A stretch of DNA of 64,000 bases. Origin: Saposhnikovia divaricata. Lineage: Eukaryota; Streptophyta; Magnoliopsida; Apiales; Apiaceae. The translations under genes were made by a program, and so were the position numbers. The stretch is from the NCBI GenBank assembly GCA_036435485.1, contig CM071598.1, positions 196,829,148-196,893,147 on the forward strand, written 5' to 3'. The notes under the pieces are model-generated. The model searched no databases. It saw only the letters and a list, made by a program, of their open reading frames with translations, and was not told the origin of the DNA. This document shows positions 48,193 to 60,025 of this stretch, piece by piece (the first letter of the stretch is position 1; each line of letters starts with the position of its first letter).

Positions 48193-48241
48193 GACTGAGT
48201 TCTTGTGCGAAGATTTTGAAATGGTGTTGCATCTTAGCTAA
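48193..48241 (+). CDS. Terminal coding exon of F-box gene D
   Basis: TTGCAG acceptor ending at 48192 (intron 46811-48192, 1382 bp). The TGG codon is restored and the tail TEFLCEDFEMVLHLS ends at TAA 48239-48241. Confidence 0.75.
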
Positions 48242-49114
48242 GTCTGCTGCTTGGAGGGTGGTGCAAGCAGTAGTTAAGCCATTAGTAGACTTTTAACTAA
48301 TTAATGCATAAAGCTTCTATATTATGTGACTTCAGTATTTTGTGTAGTGACATTGCAATTGAAATCTTGTTTATATTTCAACTGAAATCGGATTTTATCT
48401 TTGTATGCAACTTTGGTAAGAGGGGATCGTTTGACCCATGATGGAGAAATGTTGGGTCAGTGTAAACTTGTTGAACTGATGGATTGCTGTATCTTATTCT
48501 AGTTCCTCTTTTGAACCCCCCCCCCCCCCCCCCCCAGTCATGGACATATCTTATGTTTGTCAAAAGAATGTAGTGTTTTGGTCATTAACTGATGTCATGT
48601 TTAGACTACTATTAAGAGCAAAAATTTGATGGTTTTATGGCTTTGCTAAGACTTCTAGTGAAGTTGATGATCAAGATATGGTGATATTCTTGGTTGTAAA
48701 CTGTAGCCTGTAGTATAATTTTGACTTCTGGCGTAATAGATCACCTTAATTTTTAGTAAGTTTTAGCATTTAACCATCACTGCCCGTTAAGTGATTGAAT
48801 ATGTGTTGCTCCATAATTCTACTTTTAAGTCTTAACCATTTCCTTCCCTCGGTTCACCAAAAATGTGAGGTGATATATAGTGCCAGTTTGTCAAATTTTA
48901 TAAGTACTTATGTTGAATTATTTAATATTTTTAGAATTTAGTATGTAAAAAGTGTTTAACATTTCTTATTTCACTTATTTTCAGAAAAAAGTACACAATT
49001 ATGTACTTTTCTCAAAAATAGATAATTTATTTCTGGAAAACAACCTTTTTTTTTTCAAAGTAAACATTTTCTTTTCTTTTGGAAACAAGACCTTGTTCAG
49101 CCAGTAATTATTTT
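48242..49114. other. 3' flank of F-box D with a poly-C tract
   Basis: GGTGCAAGCAGTAGTTAAGCC and following bases match the 3' flanks of A and E. A run of 20 C (48516-48535) replaces the four C of the matching sites near 9475 and 53833. No gene is seen. Confidence 0.5.
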
Positions 49115-50328
49115 GGGAGGTGATATGTGCACACCCTATACTTATATAGGTGCACACCCAATATTGATGATGAGACTAAAATGTTCTTAAATTCTTTTCC
49201 TATTCAATCAATTATTTTATTACTAAACTACATAGTTCTATTAAACAAAGTGCAAGCATAAGGTGAAATAAAAACAAACAAGTTGTGCTTGAAAATTTTG
49301 TGAAATGGCATATGAAAATTTCTGTAAATATATATTTGAATAATTCTATTATTATTATAAAATTAAATTTAAATTGTACATGCAATTTAGGTAGATTCTA
49401 ATAAATAATTTCTATTTAATAAAATTATAAAAACTTAATTTATGATAACTTTTAACCTTTGATTTATTTTTTAATACCTTTTTTAACATATTACACAATA
49501 TTTTAAATTAAAGTAAGAAAATGACTAGTTTAAGCCTAAATTAATATACAAGTAATCTTTTCACGATATTTTGAATATTTCAAGGTAAACTTATTTATTT
49601 GACAACTTTGAATCATTTTTTTTTTGAATATTTTACATATTTAGTTAGAAATAAAAATAAAATGATCATCTAAAACTATCACAATTATTTTTAGTTAAAT
49701 TAAATTTTTATTTAAAATAAATTAAAGAAATGATTGCATGGAAGGCATTTTAGTCTAGTAGTAAACATTGGATGTGCACACATAAATGAAGGATGTGCAC
49801 TAGAGCGGGCAATCGGGTCGTGTCGTGTACTTTCGTGTCGTGTACTTTCGTGTTTTCGTGTACTCATACCTAAACCCAAAAACGACCCGAAATGATTTCG
49901 TGTACCCGATTACCTGAACCGTACATGAAACGAAAAATTTCGTGTTTACACGAAACGAAACGAAAAGTACACGAAATAATTCGTGTACTTTCATGTACCC
50001 GAAACAATCCGAAACGATATACACGAAATGTACCCAAAACATTGAAATTCAGTTTAAATATATATATAAAAGTTAAAATAAAATAAAAATAACATATATA
50101 TATATATAATAAAATTATATATATATATATATATATATTATATTTCGTGTACCCAAAATGAAAACCCATATCCGACACTAAATTTATCGTGTAATTTCGT
50201 GTTCGTGTACTTTCGTGTTTCGTGTACTAAAAATCAAAACCCATATCCGTATTTTTTCGTGTCATTTCGTGTCGTGTTCACGTGTCGTGTACCAAATTGT
50301 CAGGTCTAATGTGCACATGTCAGCTCCC
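49115..50328. mobile_element. MITE-like element (about 0.7 kb) interrupted by a hAT MITE
   Basis: Ends GGGAGGTGATATGTGCAC (49115) and the inverse of GGGAGCTGACATGTGCAC (ending 50328). Additional GTGCACACC words lie near both ends. It is AT-rich inside with no ORF. The 508-bp hAT MITE sits in its right terminal region. Confidence 0.65.
49801..50308. mobile_element. hAT-type MITE, 508 bp, with 8-bp target duplication
   Basis: Flanked by ATGTGCAC on both sides (49793-49800 and 50309-50316). Ends TAGAGCGGGCAATCGGG and the inverse TAGACCTGACAATTTGG. It is full of CGTGTA/TACACG words, typical of subterminal transposase binding sites in hAT elements. It has an internal (TA)n and no transposase. Confidence 0.92.
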
Positions 50329-50432
50329 ATTACCCTTTTCTCTAAAAACACAAGAATTCAAAAAGTAATTATTAATGATTATACAATGGGGAAGAATGAT
50401 ACTTTTTAGACACTCAAAAATAAAGGATTTGT

Positions 50433-50623
50433 CTAGTGTATGTTCAAGGGCACATGCTAAGAATCATGTTAAGAATGCGTGTTTGATGAGTTGGAAAATT
50501 TTGATTGGTGGAGATTTTTGTGCAGGATGTTCAATATTACAACTAAGTGAGAACGGATTTTTTTTTTTTTTTTTTGTCAAAGTGAGAACGAATTCTTAGC
50601 ATGTGCCCTTGGATACATATTAG
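50433..50623. mobile_element. Small MITE upstream of F-box E
   Basis: Inverted ends share CAAGGGCACATGCTAAGAAT (about 50444) and its inverse (about 50591-50611). The inside has a long poly-T tract. No ORF. Confidence 0.75.
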
Positions 50624-50810
50624 AAAAATCGAAAAATATAATATAATCTAATCCTTCATAAGATAATATCATGTAATAATTACATAGCGATTTGTCCAGT
50701 ATGATCACAATCTTGTATTTAAAAAAATAAGTTGAACTTTTAAGTTTTATTGAACTTGGAAAATAGCATTCCATAAAAATAATTGAATTAAAATACTTTT
50801 TTAGAAAGAA

Positions 50811-50869
50811 ACATTTTTTGAGACAGAAACTGAAACGAGAAATGTTGCAAGCATTGTCACTGAAAAAGT
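50811..50869 (+). promoter_or_regulatory. Conserved upstream block, type A, of F-box E
   Basis: AGACAGAAACTGAAACGAGA, AAATGTTGCAAGCA and TTGTCACTGAAAAAG. It is a diverged copy of the block before A and C. Confidence 0.45.
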
Positions 50870-50933
50870 GAACCCCTCTCAACACTTCAACCCAAAAAAA
50901 GCCCTAAAACCCTGAAGCTCAACTGAACCAAAG

Positions 50934-52268
50934 ATGGTTAAAAATGGCAAAACCAAGAAGAAATATCACAAACCCACTAAGCCCCATCATCAGTCAAGCC
51001 CACCAGCAGCTCAAGAAAACAAACCCATCACTGTAAAGTCTCTTCCAGCTCATCTTATTCTTGAGATACTCTACAGGACCCCTGTTAAGTCCCTGGTAAG
51101 ATTCAACTGTGTTTCAAAATCTTGGTTTGCTCTTATTCATCACCCTACATTTATTAAAATGCACCTTGATTTCAACTCTTCAAGAAATGATAAAGATAAG
51201 CAACTTATATGTAGTTGTGGTTATGGTGCTTTTATTGATATTGCTTTGTTAAGCCTCGGTCAGGACCCTATAGTTGTACATCACATTGATAGAAATTCTA
51301 CGGATAGGCCTAATTACCCGAGAAAGATTAACTTTCGTGATTTTTCCAAGAATATGGTTCTTGCTGGTTCGGTTAATGGCATTGTTTGTCTTTCTCATTG
51401 TAAAGAAATGTTGGAGAGGTTTGTTGTTTTATGGAACCCGAGTATTCGTTATTGGAGTGCTATTGCTCTTGTGGAATCTAAGTGTTGGCATAATGTGTCG
51501 GTTGGTTTGGGTTTTGATGCTGTGAGGAATGATTACAAGATTATATGCATTGTTCCTCAACCTGGGTTTGAGGATTATGGATGGTCTAGGATTGAGGTTT
51601 ACTCGACAAACCAGGGTTCTTGGGAAGATGTTGATAAGAAGGGTGTTGTTCACTTTATGCCCAATGCTCAGTTACGTCATTGTAATTTTATTGTTAATGG
51701 TGTTCCTTATTGGGCAGGGGTTGATGTAAGGCCGGGATATGTGGATGTTTTGGGCAGAATTGATCCTTGTACTGGGTTGTATAAGAAGATAGAGCATCCA
51801 AAGCATGTCAGGAATAAGAAAACTCGGGTGAATCCTGTGAAGTTGAGGGATTCGGTTGCTGTTCTAATTCAATCCCCTGGTGAGTATCCAAACCACGTGA
51901 TTGATTTGTATCTGCTGGATGAGAACAGTGCTAGATGGACAAAGATGTATAGTATTGGGCCACTCGTTTTTGGCCAAGTATTTGAACAAATGCGGATCCC
52001 TCAATGCTTTGGCACGGGTGAGATTATAATTGAGACATGGACGTGGTGTAAAGATCATGTTCAATTTACAGACCTGGTTCAAAATATCTATGACCCTAAG
52101 ACTAAGCTTGTGCTTCGTAACAATCAAATTCAGGAAGTGCATCCCAATTGGTACGAGTCCTACAGCCACGTAGAGAGTTTTGTATGCATTAAGGGAATGG
52201 TACAGATTGGGAAGGAGCACAGAGACAAGAAGACTAACCCTAAGATGAACTGGTATTTGCATTCATGA
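50934..52268 (+). CDS. F-box protein with FBA domain, gene E, main exon
   Basis: Predicted SCF substrate receptor, 444 residues read through. Basic leader KNGKTKKKYHKPTK, F-box at about 37-76 (LPAHLILEILYRTPVKSLVR), and FBA motifs GSVNGIVCLSH, LWNPSIRYW, GLGFDAVRNDYKIICI, HCNFIVNGVPYWAG and WYESYSHVESF. A GTATTT donor at 52253 joins the terminal exon 53571-53616. The spliced protein ends TEFLSKEFDSVLHL (454 residues). Its terminal exon, leader and type A block are closest to those of gene A. It looks intact. The target is unknown. Confidence 0.9.
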   Translation: MVKNGKTKKKYHKPTKPHHQSSPPAAQENKPITVKSLPAHLILEILYRTPVKSLVRFNCVSKSWFALIHHPTFIKMHLDFNSSRNDKDKQLICSCGYGAFIDIALLSLGQDPIVVHHIDRNSTDRPNYPRKINFRDFSKNMVLAGSVNGIVCLSHCKEMLERFVVLWNPSIRYWSAIALVESKCWHNVSVGLGFDAVRNDYKIICIVPQPGFEDYGWSRIEVYSTNQGSWEDVDKKGVVHFMPNAQLRHCNFIVNGVPYWAGVDVRPGYVDVLGRIDPCTGLYKKIEHPKHVRNKKTRVNPVKLRDSVAVLIQSPGEYPNHVIDLYLLDENSARWTKMYSIGPLVFGQVFEQMRIPQCFGTGEIIIETWTWCKDHVQFTDLVQNIYDPKTKLVLRNNQIQEVHPNWYESYSHVESFVCIKGMVQIGKEHRDKKTNPKMNWYLHS

Positions 52269-53570
52269 GCTTTGATTTGTTTATGTGTTTATATCGTGCT
52301 ATATGAATGTTCTTAATAGCATGCTGAATGGTTTTACTTTTAGATACAGATCATATTACAACTCCAGTATTTGAATTAGAATTATATACTAATATACCAA
52401 ACACAAATGTTAGAATGTTAAGTTGTCTATAGGCTATGAAGAATATGATTTTAGACTGTAGTTGCCCTAGGCATGAATTTAATGGTTCACCAATCCAACC
52501 TTAAAAGGCATTTTCCTTTAATGCTCTACCAATCTAGCTGTAGTTTTGTAGTTATTTTTTAAGTGGCGCATGAAAGTAAGCATAAAATAGTTAAGGAAGC
52601 AGACATTACACCATGTAGGATAAGTTTTATCGAATGCATAGAAATACAATACCTCATTTAATGCACGTGCAGCACTGCAATGGTCTAAAGTCTAGTTTCT
52701 CCAGTTTCTTGCGTGGGGTACATGTTACCCTGGCATACTCCAGCAGTGGAAAAAGAATATGGCTACAATTTCAATTTGATATTACGATCAGACAAGGCCA
52801 TTAATATCTATGAGTTATCCTATGTTTCTAAATTAGTATTCACAACTTACTAAGATTGATACAGTTACTAGTGGAGGACTTGTTATTTATTGTTTTGCAT
52901 TGCTCTAGTTTCCTTAAGTTGTACACTATTCCGGCAGTAACAAATTTGACTCCTATAAAATATTAATTAAGAAGATACATTTAAAATCTAAGGGAGTCGG
53001 GGACATACTTGTGTTATGAAACAATATCAGTCCAATTTGTGCGCTGGCTGGCTGCTGTTTGCATACTTATCGTGTAATATCTAGCCTATCTCATAGTATG
53101 CATTAATTGTGTGTCTATCTATCCTCGTCATATTGATGTGATCCATTTTGTTGCTTCTATCATCAGAAAGAGCTGAATGCCTGAATTAGGAGCCCTTTTA
53201 CTTGACTAGTTGTCTGGGGGGGATCCTACTTCTCCCAAACAACTGAACAAAATTATTACTTCTGAAGACTGACATATTGATGCTACTATAGAAGTACCAA
53301 TTATCTTGTTCTCTGATATGCTTATACATATGACTGTCTACTGAGGTTTTTTTACTGCTCCCTTGCAACATTTACCATCATAAGTAATTTATCCCATTTT
53401 CTAAATTCTAGTAGTCTTGCCATTCTGACAACATTTTTTTTTTATGTAGTCCCAGGTATTAGTATCAAGAATTGTGCCAACTTTTTTTTAGTCGGTGTCA
53501 TTTTACTCTGTATATGACCGTTGTCCATTTCTCTTGTGTTATGCCTATATAAATGGATTTTCACTTGCAG
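52269..53570 (+). other. Intron of F-box gene E
   Basis: No ORF of note. It shares patches with the gene A intron (TTAATCCAACCTTAAAAGGCAT-like near 52490 and GAGCCCTTTTACTTGACTAG near 53190). Confidence 0.5.
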
Positions 53571-53616
53571 GACTGAATTCTTATCGAAAGAATTTGATTC
53601 AGTGTTGCATCTTTAG
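53571..53616 (+). CDS. Terminal coding exon of F-box gene E
   Basis: CACTTGCAG acceptor ending at 53570 (intron 52253-53570, 1318 bp). TGG is restored and the frame ends at TAG 53614-53616. It differs from the gene A exon by E to D plus silent changes. Confidence 0.75.
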
Positions 53617-54462
53617 CTACATCTGCTACTGGATAGGTGGTGCAAGCATGAATGTAGCAGTTAACAGACTGTTCACCTTTTATGTGTAACGCTTTGTTTG
53701 CAACTTTTGTCAAATGGGGATCAATTAACTTTGTGATGGACAAATGCTGGATCAGTGTAAATTTTTGAATCAGACAGAATGATGCCACTTCCATTGCTGT
53801 ATCCTTATCTTATTCTAATTCGTCTTTTGAACCCCTTAATTATGGATATCATATGCTTGACAAAAGAATTTGGTGAATTGTTCACTAAGTAAGATCATGT
53901 ATAGACTGTTGCAGTTATAATTAGGAGAGCAGAGAGTTGATACTTGTATGACTGCTAATCTGCTATGACTTATCCTCGAGAAGCTAGATCGATCTAATCG
54001 TATTTAGTTGTTTTTATTACAGTGTTTATATACTAGGCAAGGGGACTTTTGTTGGTCACGTTTTGAGGGCCTGTTTATTGCTACTCTCATAGCACGCACA
54101 CAAATACGCATACTCCCGTTTACTAATCGTCTTCTCTACGAACTCATTACTCATTATGATTTATTAGGGTGGAGTACTCGGAACCACAATGAACCGATGA
54201 TTGTCTTGTATGCACCTGCTGGTCGTAAAACTCAGAAACCCGAGAGGAGAAGAGCAAAACAGGTGAAATGTACTTATTAGACTCTAGGCGGGTCTCGCCA
54301 ACATTCTAACATCTTTCTCATTGATGAGGAGTACTAAACTTGTTCATGTGGGCAGTTAGCATCCAGCAAATTCTTCACATTCGTTTAACCAGCCTATCCA
54401 AGTCCAATTTTCATTGACACAGAATGCAAGCACTAGATTAAAACAAACTCTTTTTCAATTGA
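53617..54462. other. 3' flank of F-box E and spacer
   Basis: The first 200 bases match the 3' flank of gene A. Further on there is a 90-codon ORF (54008-54280) without known motifs, which I do not call a gene. Confidence 0.45.
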
Positions 54463-54640
54463 GATTAGGGAGCTGAGATGCCTGAGATATATAGGATTTA
54501 TATACAAATATGGGATGGGTATTTTTGTAAAATCGAAATTTTTTAATTAGCCCTACGGGCCCAATGAAATTTATAGTATATTTTGTAACTATCTCAGGAA
54601 AAATTTCCTTAGATCAATCTCAAGATCCTTTTTCTCATTT
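54463..54640 (+). repeat. Dispersed repeat, copy 2
   Basis: GATTAGGGAGC at the start, then TTTTTTAATTAGCCCTACGGGCCCAATG, and an inverted CCTGAGATA/TATCTCAGG pair. Related to 25772-25915. Confidence 0.6.
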
Positions 54641-54965
54641 CAATTTCTATGAAAATAAAAGAGATGATACTGATTTTTTTTATGATAGGTTTTGGCGGGA
54701 GAGTGATCTAGGCTGCTTCATTTCAATTTATAAGGTGTTTGTATTGTATCCGATAAGCCATCCCACTCATTCGGTTGGGATAAAATATAACTCAACAATA
54801 GATAAGCCCAACAAATTGGGATGAAATTTAAAAACAAATATATAAATGTTCTATGTAAATCACGAAACATTCAAAACTATATAAGTTTTATAGAAAACAA
54901 AATTGTGTTATTAAAATAGTGTGATTTATAATCCTCATTTAAAAAGTGCTGTGCATCCATGTCTT

Positions 54966-55012
54966 TGCATATTTAACTAGCATAATAACCCGTGCGAGGT
55001 ACGGGTCATCCT
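54966..55012 (+). repeat. Helitron-like hairpin motif
   Basis: CCCGTGCGAGGTACGGG can fold into a short hairpin. CTAG follows about ten bases later, as at Helitron 3' ends. There is no element partner end and no RepHel gene, so this is only a suggestion. Confidence 0.25.
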
Positions 55013-55533
55013 CTAGCAATTGCTATAAATTCTGTATAATTTTACGATTTAAGGATATTTTTTAATATAATTGCACCTTTTATGTTCTTACATATTATAA
55101 TATCAGTATTTTAATTTATGTATTATTTTATTTATGTATAGATCAAATGAGCATAAAAAAGGATGTTTTATAGCATATAAATATATTGTATAGGTTATAA
55201 CACAATTTCTTTTAGAACAATGATAAAAAGACATATCATCAATGTGAATAATACTCATCATACAATACTTTCCAGATAAAATTAATACGCTCCTTAATAT
55301 TTATTTCTTTAAATATCTCATCAAGATATATAAGTCGTATAGAATTATAATCCGAAATTACGAGAGGGCTGATTCCCAATACCAACATAATTTCATATAT
55401 TGTTTGCATAAATATTAAAGGGATGGTGCTTTTGTAATTTTTAAACATATAGAAATATTATCGTAAGTTCACAACCATTAAAATGACACTTTTTGCACTT
55501 GTGTTGTGGTTTAATTTATAGTAATAGATAGAT
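55013..55533. other. AT-rich spacer
   Basis: No recognisable gene or element. Confidence 0.4.
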
Positions 55534-56216
55534 TGTGTACCATATTGTGAAACCTAAAATATAATATTTTTAAAATAATATGAGTCACCATTATTTTTAC
55601 TAAAAAATTGAAATAATAGTAAAAATAAGATAATGGAGAGGTCGGGTTTGTGTAAAAGGTTTATTAATTCAAAATAATAAAGTCCATGCAGCACAAAGGT
55701 TAGTAGGATAAATTGTGTAGAGGAGGTTCTAGGTACGATTCACCATAAAAATAAAATTTACTAATTTTTTCCATTTAAATAAGAGAGTGAAATTTCATGT
55801 AATTTTATAACTTGTAAGGGTATAATCGTAATTTCATAGAGGATTTATTGGCTCAAAAAACCCCTAAAAATCCCCTTGTTCTCTTATTATATGTAGAAAG
55901 AATGGATGGATGTGTACCATATTGTGAAAGTTAAAATATAATATTTTTAAAATAATAGTAAAAATAAGATAATGGCGAGGTCGGGTTTATGTAAAAGATT
56001 TTTTAACTCAAAACAAAAAAGATCATGTAGCACAGTGGTTGGTAGGATAATTTGTGTAGAGGAGGTTCTAGGTTCGATTCACCACAAAAATTCATTTTTT
56101 CCCATTTAAATAAAAGAGTGGCATTTCATGTACTTTTATAAATTGTAAGGGCATAACTGTACTTTCACAGGGGGTTTATTGGCTCATTTTACCCCTGTGT
56201 TGCTCCATTATAATTT
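55534..56216 (+). repeat. Tandem pair of about 0.3-0.38 kb units with tRNA-like Pol III boxes
   Basis: Unit 1 (55534-55910) and unit 2 (55911-56216) both start TGTGTACCATATTGTGAAA. Both contain a tRNA-like segment, then poly-purine and a GGTTTATTGGCTCA tail. Unit 2 has an A box TAGCACAGTGG (56028-56038) and B box GGTTCGATTCA (56071-56081), close to the Pol III consensus. Unit 1 has weaker versions (55689, 55731). The organisation recalls tRNA-derived SINEs. Confidence 0.65.
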
Positions 56217-58921
56217 GTACAATTTTTTTCGTAAATAATTAGTCATATCTTCTTGTCAATCTATTTCATGTGCTTCAATTTATTTAAGGCCTACAGTTGG
56301 TAATCGTTCAAATTTTGAAATTTAATGAATTCTAAATTTGAGTAACATACAGAACCAATCCTGAGATTAAACCGCTCATACTAATAATAAATGGGTACCG
56401 AGAAGATGATTTAATTTAGGGGCACAAATTTTCTAATAAGTAGAAATTTTTAAAGTACGTAGATACACAAAAAATGATATTTGGGGCACATCTTGTTCAA
56501 GGTAGCACCAAAAATAGTTTAAAATATAAGGAGTGCCAAAAAATAAATCGCATTTATGTGATTTTGATTTGTAGTTGAGTACAATATTCAAATTCACTTG
56601 AAACTTTCAATTCCTCGGGATCGACTTAGGTATCATATTTGTAGCAGTACTCTTTGAATGTAAGAAGAATGACCGATAACAATGATACATAAGATTTACT
56701 CATTATCGACCAAGTACTATTGCAACAACAGTTGGTAATCAACTAAGTGTATGACGTATCCATGCAAAATAATATGCGCTATTGTGAAAAAAATATTTAT
56801 TTTTTATGCAGTCTTAAAATCTCATTAATCGATCATTATGTCATAGGTAGTCATATATAATTTAACATCTTTGTTTAGTAAATATAATCTTGTTTATAAA
56901 ACTACATTATAATTTAACTATATATGCATTTTATTTATTTATTTAATCGATAACTCATATAGAGTCCAAATCTAACATACCAGCTAATTCTGAATTTTTT
57001 TATATAGATATATATTATACCTAGCATCAATCATATTAAGGACTGTTTGCTATTGATGTTTTAGACCGCAACAATAGTTTTTAAAGCAAATTTGGTTCAA
57101 AACAGCTTAGTAACTCTAGAAGCAATTTTTCAACAACAATTGTTTTATAAAAAAAAATTGTTTTAGGAAAAATTTTATTTTTTCTCAACAACAACTTTTT
57201 TTTACAACAATTTTAGGTAAAGACATCAAATCCCAATAATCGCTTATTAAATAAATTTAATCACATCCTTATATATAATAAGCATAAGAGTGATCTTATC
57301 CATAATTTTCGTCACTATACTACCAAAATAATCTTAACCGTTAAATCTAATATTTTTAAAAACAGACGATCAAGATTATATCATATTAAAAGAGAAAAAT
57401 TATAATTTAAAATGGATATAATTAGAAAAGATTGCATTAAAAGTGAATTTTATAAAGAAAATTAAAATCTAAAAAGGATAAAATTAAAAAAAGGTTGTAT
57501 TAGAATTGAATTTTGAAAAGAAAATCATATCTGAAAAGGATATAATTAAAAAGGTTGTATTAGAATTAAATTTTATTTATTTTTATTATTAGTTATATAT
57601 ACTATTTAGACTCGATCTTGAGATCTAGAAATCAGATTTGGATGATTTTACAATCCACGCGAAACTCATAAAATTATCTTTAATTTATTGATGATGTAAT
57701 AATTATTATTCAAATGGAAATACTCAGAATCTCAAGCGAAAATATAATTATAAATTTTTGCATTAATCTTATACAATGTAGACGGCACACATTGATCTAT
57801 TCAATGTAGAAAACCTAATCATATTTGATATAAATCATTGACATACACTTTTTTATAAATCAATATAAATACTTTTTTAGTTTATAACATATTAAAATAT
57901 TAAATATTTTTTTATGTTATATCCAACGGTTTTCATCTATTTATTTTAAGATGTATTTTGATGGTAAACAAATTCATGTTGCGTACCACGTGAATGCATA
58001 TCTTGTTTTCATGGCATATCTATAATATAGATAAAAATATTTTAGTATTATAATTTTATAAAACTATCATTCTAATTTCAACAAATTTTTTTCATAATAA
58101 TTTTCTGTTGTAGTTATTAAAACACTTTTACCTTAAAATTTTAAAAGTGAAATTAGTGTGATAGCATGATAGTCGTGTAATGCACGACCTGCATTTTAAC
58201 TATGATAATTTTACATACACATATTATTATGAAAGTATCACTATTATGATTATGTGCTAATTAGATATAAAAAAAAATTCATTGTCATATCTTTCGTACA
58301 ATAATCTTATATATATATTGAATGTCATTATGTCAACACCATATTAAATTTTAGTTATAATTTATCCAACATTTGTCAACGAATTGGATTAACATAATAT
58401 TGTCAAACTAATGTACCAAGATTTGTATATATTTGAATGAAAATTGATTTATCTATTTTTAATATATTTTATTAATAGCTGGAATATATGGTGTGATTAT
58501 AAGATTAGTTTTAAATTAAAAAGTAATGTGTTAATTAAAATGAAATATTAATGATCGGAAGACATACAACTGGTTTTTTAGTTATTTATAAAACATATAT
58601 CTTCAACTAAAAGTAAACGTGGAAAAGACAATCAGTTAATTACCATTAATTATAATATATTAATTTTAATAATTTAAATAACCGTATAAAAAATCAAACC
58701 ACCAAAACTTTTAATGTTTCAATTTTAATATAATAGTATAGATGTGTAATGGTCATTTTATGTTAAATAACATAAATTACATTATATATTATTATATAAT
58801 ATTACGTATCATTAAAATGATATGTATGAAGTGAGTAGTTTAGAGATTTACTAAATAACACGAGAATTCATAATAAATTTATTAGCTTTTGAAAGGGTTA
58901 AAATTTTGATAATTTTAAGTA
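56217..58921. other. AT-rich intergenic DNA
   Basis: No gene is seen. Hairpin GTCGTGTAATGCACGAC (58170-58186) and TATAATAAGC-like or AATAGTATAGAT-like words near 57275 and 58730 hint at decayed Helitron or other repeats, without firm ends. Confidence 0.35.
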
Positions 58922-59345
58922 AATCTCAAAAAATAGTAAAAAAAAAAAATTAGGAAGCGAGTTTTTTTTTTTTTACATTTGATCGATGATTAATAAAAAG
59001 ATACCAAACAGTTGATATGGTGTAATGGTTATGTATGTGAACATAAGTCACTTGTATCTTCAAAGTCATGAATTCAATTTTAGTTAAGTATATCTCAAAA
59101 TAAATATTAAAATATTATAGGAAGGGGGTTTTAAAGTACATGTGATTGATGATTTTCTAAAAGGTAACAAAAAGTTGTTGTAGTGTAGTGGTTGTGAACT
59201 TGAACACAAGTCAATTGTATTCTCAAGGTCATGGGTTCAATCCCCTAGGAAAACATTTTTTTTAGATTTATATAGTAAAGGGTATACTTGTAATTTACTA
59301 ATTAGCCTTAAAACCCTTGTTGGCCTATAATAATATAATGGAAGT
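58922..59345 (+). repeat. Second tandem pair (about 165-bp units) with tRNA-like boxes
   Basis: Units align at ATCTCAAAA (58922 and 59092), ACATTTGATCGATGATT / ACATGTGATTGATGATT (58975 and 59138), and tRNA-like cores. In the second unit the A box is TAGTGTAGTGG (59181-59191) and the B box GGTTCAATCCC (59234-59244). The end (ACTTGTAATTTACTAATTAG...AACCCTTGTTGGCC) resembles the ends of the 55.5-56.2 kb units, so the two arrays may be one family. Confidence 0.6.
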
Positions 59346-60025
59346 GATATTTCAAAATGTAATATTTTTTACATTGACGTATTTTTGTAAAATTCAATTT
59401 TAGGCACATTATAATTGCACTGTACTAATGTTTTTGTACCTTTCAATAAAAGTGTACCAAGATCCTCGTTTTTCATTGTAGAATACTTTATTTTGGTGCG
59501 AATTATGCCTAATTTAATCTCCGCCACTAAAAAATAGTGGGTGTTTATATAATTTTAACTTATATTGGTTTCAAAGATAAAACAACTAAAAAAATGATAT
59601 GTGATACTCTTTGTTCCATTTTAGTTGTCCCATTTTATTTTTATTTTGGTCAATTTGACCCAATTTTAAATAAAAATCATAATCCGTTCGTTCACAATTA
59701 AAAAAAATTGAACAATACATTTAATTCAAAAATGTAAAGTAAATTTAATAGTCTATTTATTCACATATTTTTATAATTTTCTTCAGTTATGTAATATACA
59801 CAAATTTTAATTAAATTTTGATCAGTTAAATTAATTAAAAAGTTAAACATGGCAATAATTTGGGATTTTTTTGGTACGTAGAAAAACACTCGATGGATGA
59901 TATATGATAAGTTTTGTGTGAAGATAAGTAGGTAACTGACTCGGGACTGTTGGTAGTGATTTGTATCATTTCATTTAACGTTTATCATCTCATTTCATTG
60001 TTATCAACACTAGTCTCCCTACAAC
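59346..60025. other. Upstream region of the prolamin-like gene
   Basis: AT-rich with no other gene. It contains the promoter of the gene at 60092. Confidence 0.4.

Noticed and set aside
50934..53616. Second-frame ORFs inside the F-box genes (for example 51274-51525, 42188-42388, 6564-6803)
   Set aside because: They are out-of-frame shadows of the FBA region. The hydrophobic, leucine- and tryptophan-rich composition comes from shifted codons.
54008..54280. 90-codon ORF after F-box E
   Set aside because: No homologue recognised, no promoter, no conserved counterpart behind the other F-box genes.
56028..56090. Canonical tRNA gene
   Set aside because: A and B boxes are present, but I could not build a full cloverleaf with an acceptor stem and anticodon arm.
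54966..58740. Complete Helitron
   Set aside because: Only a hairpin plus CTAG and vague end-like words. No paired 5' TC end and no Rep/helicase.
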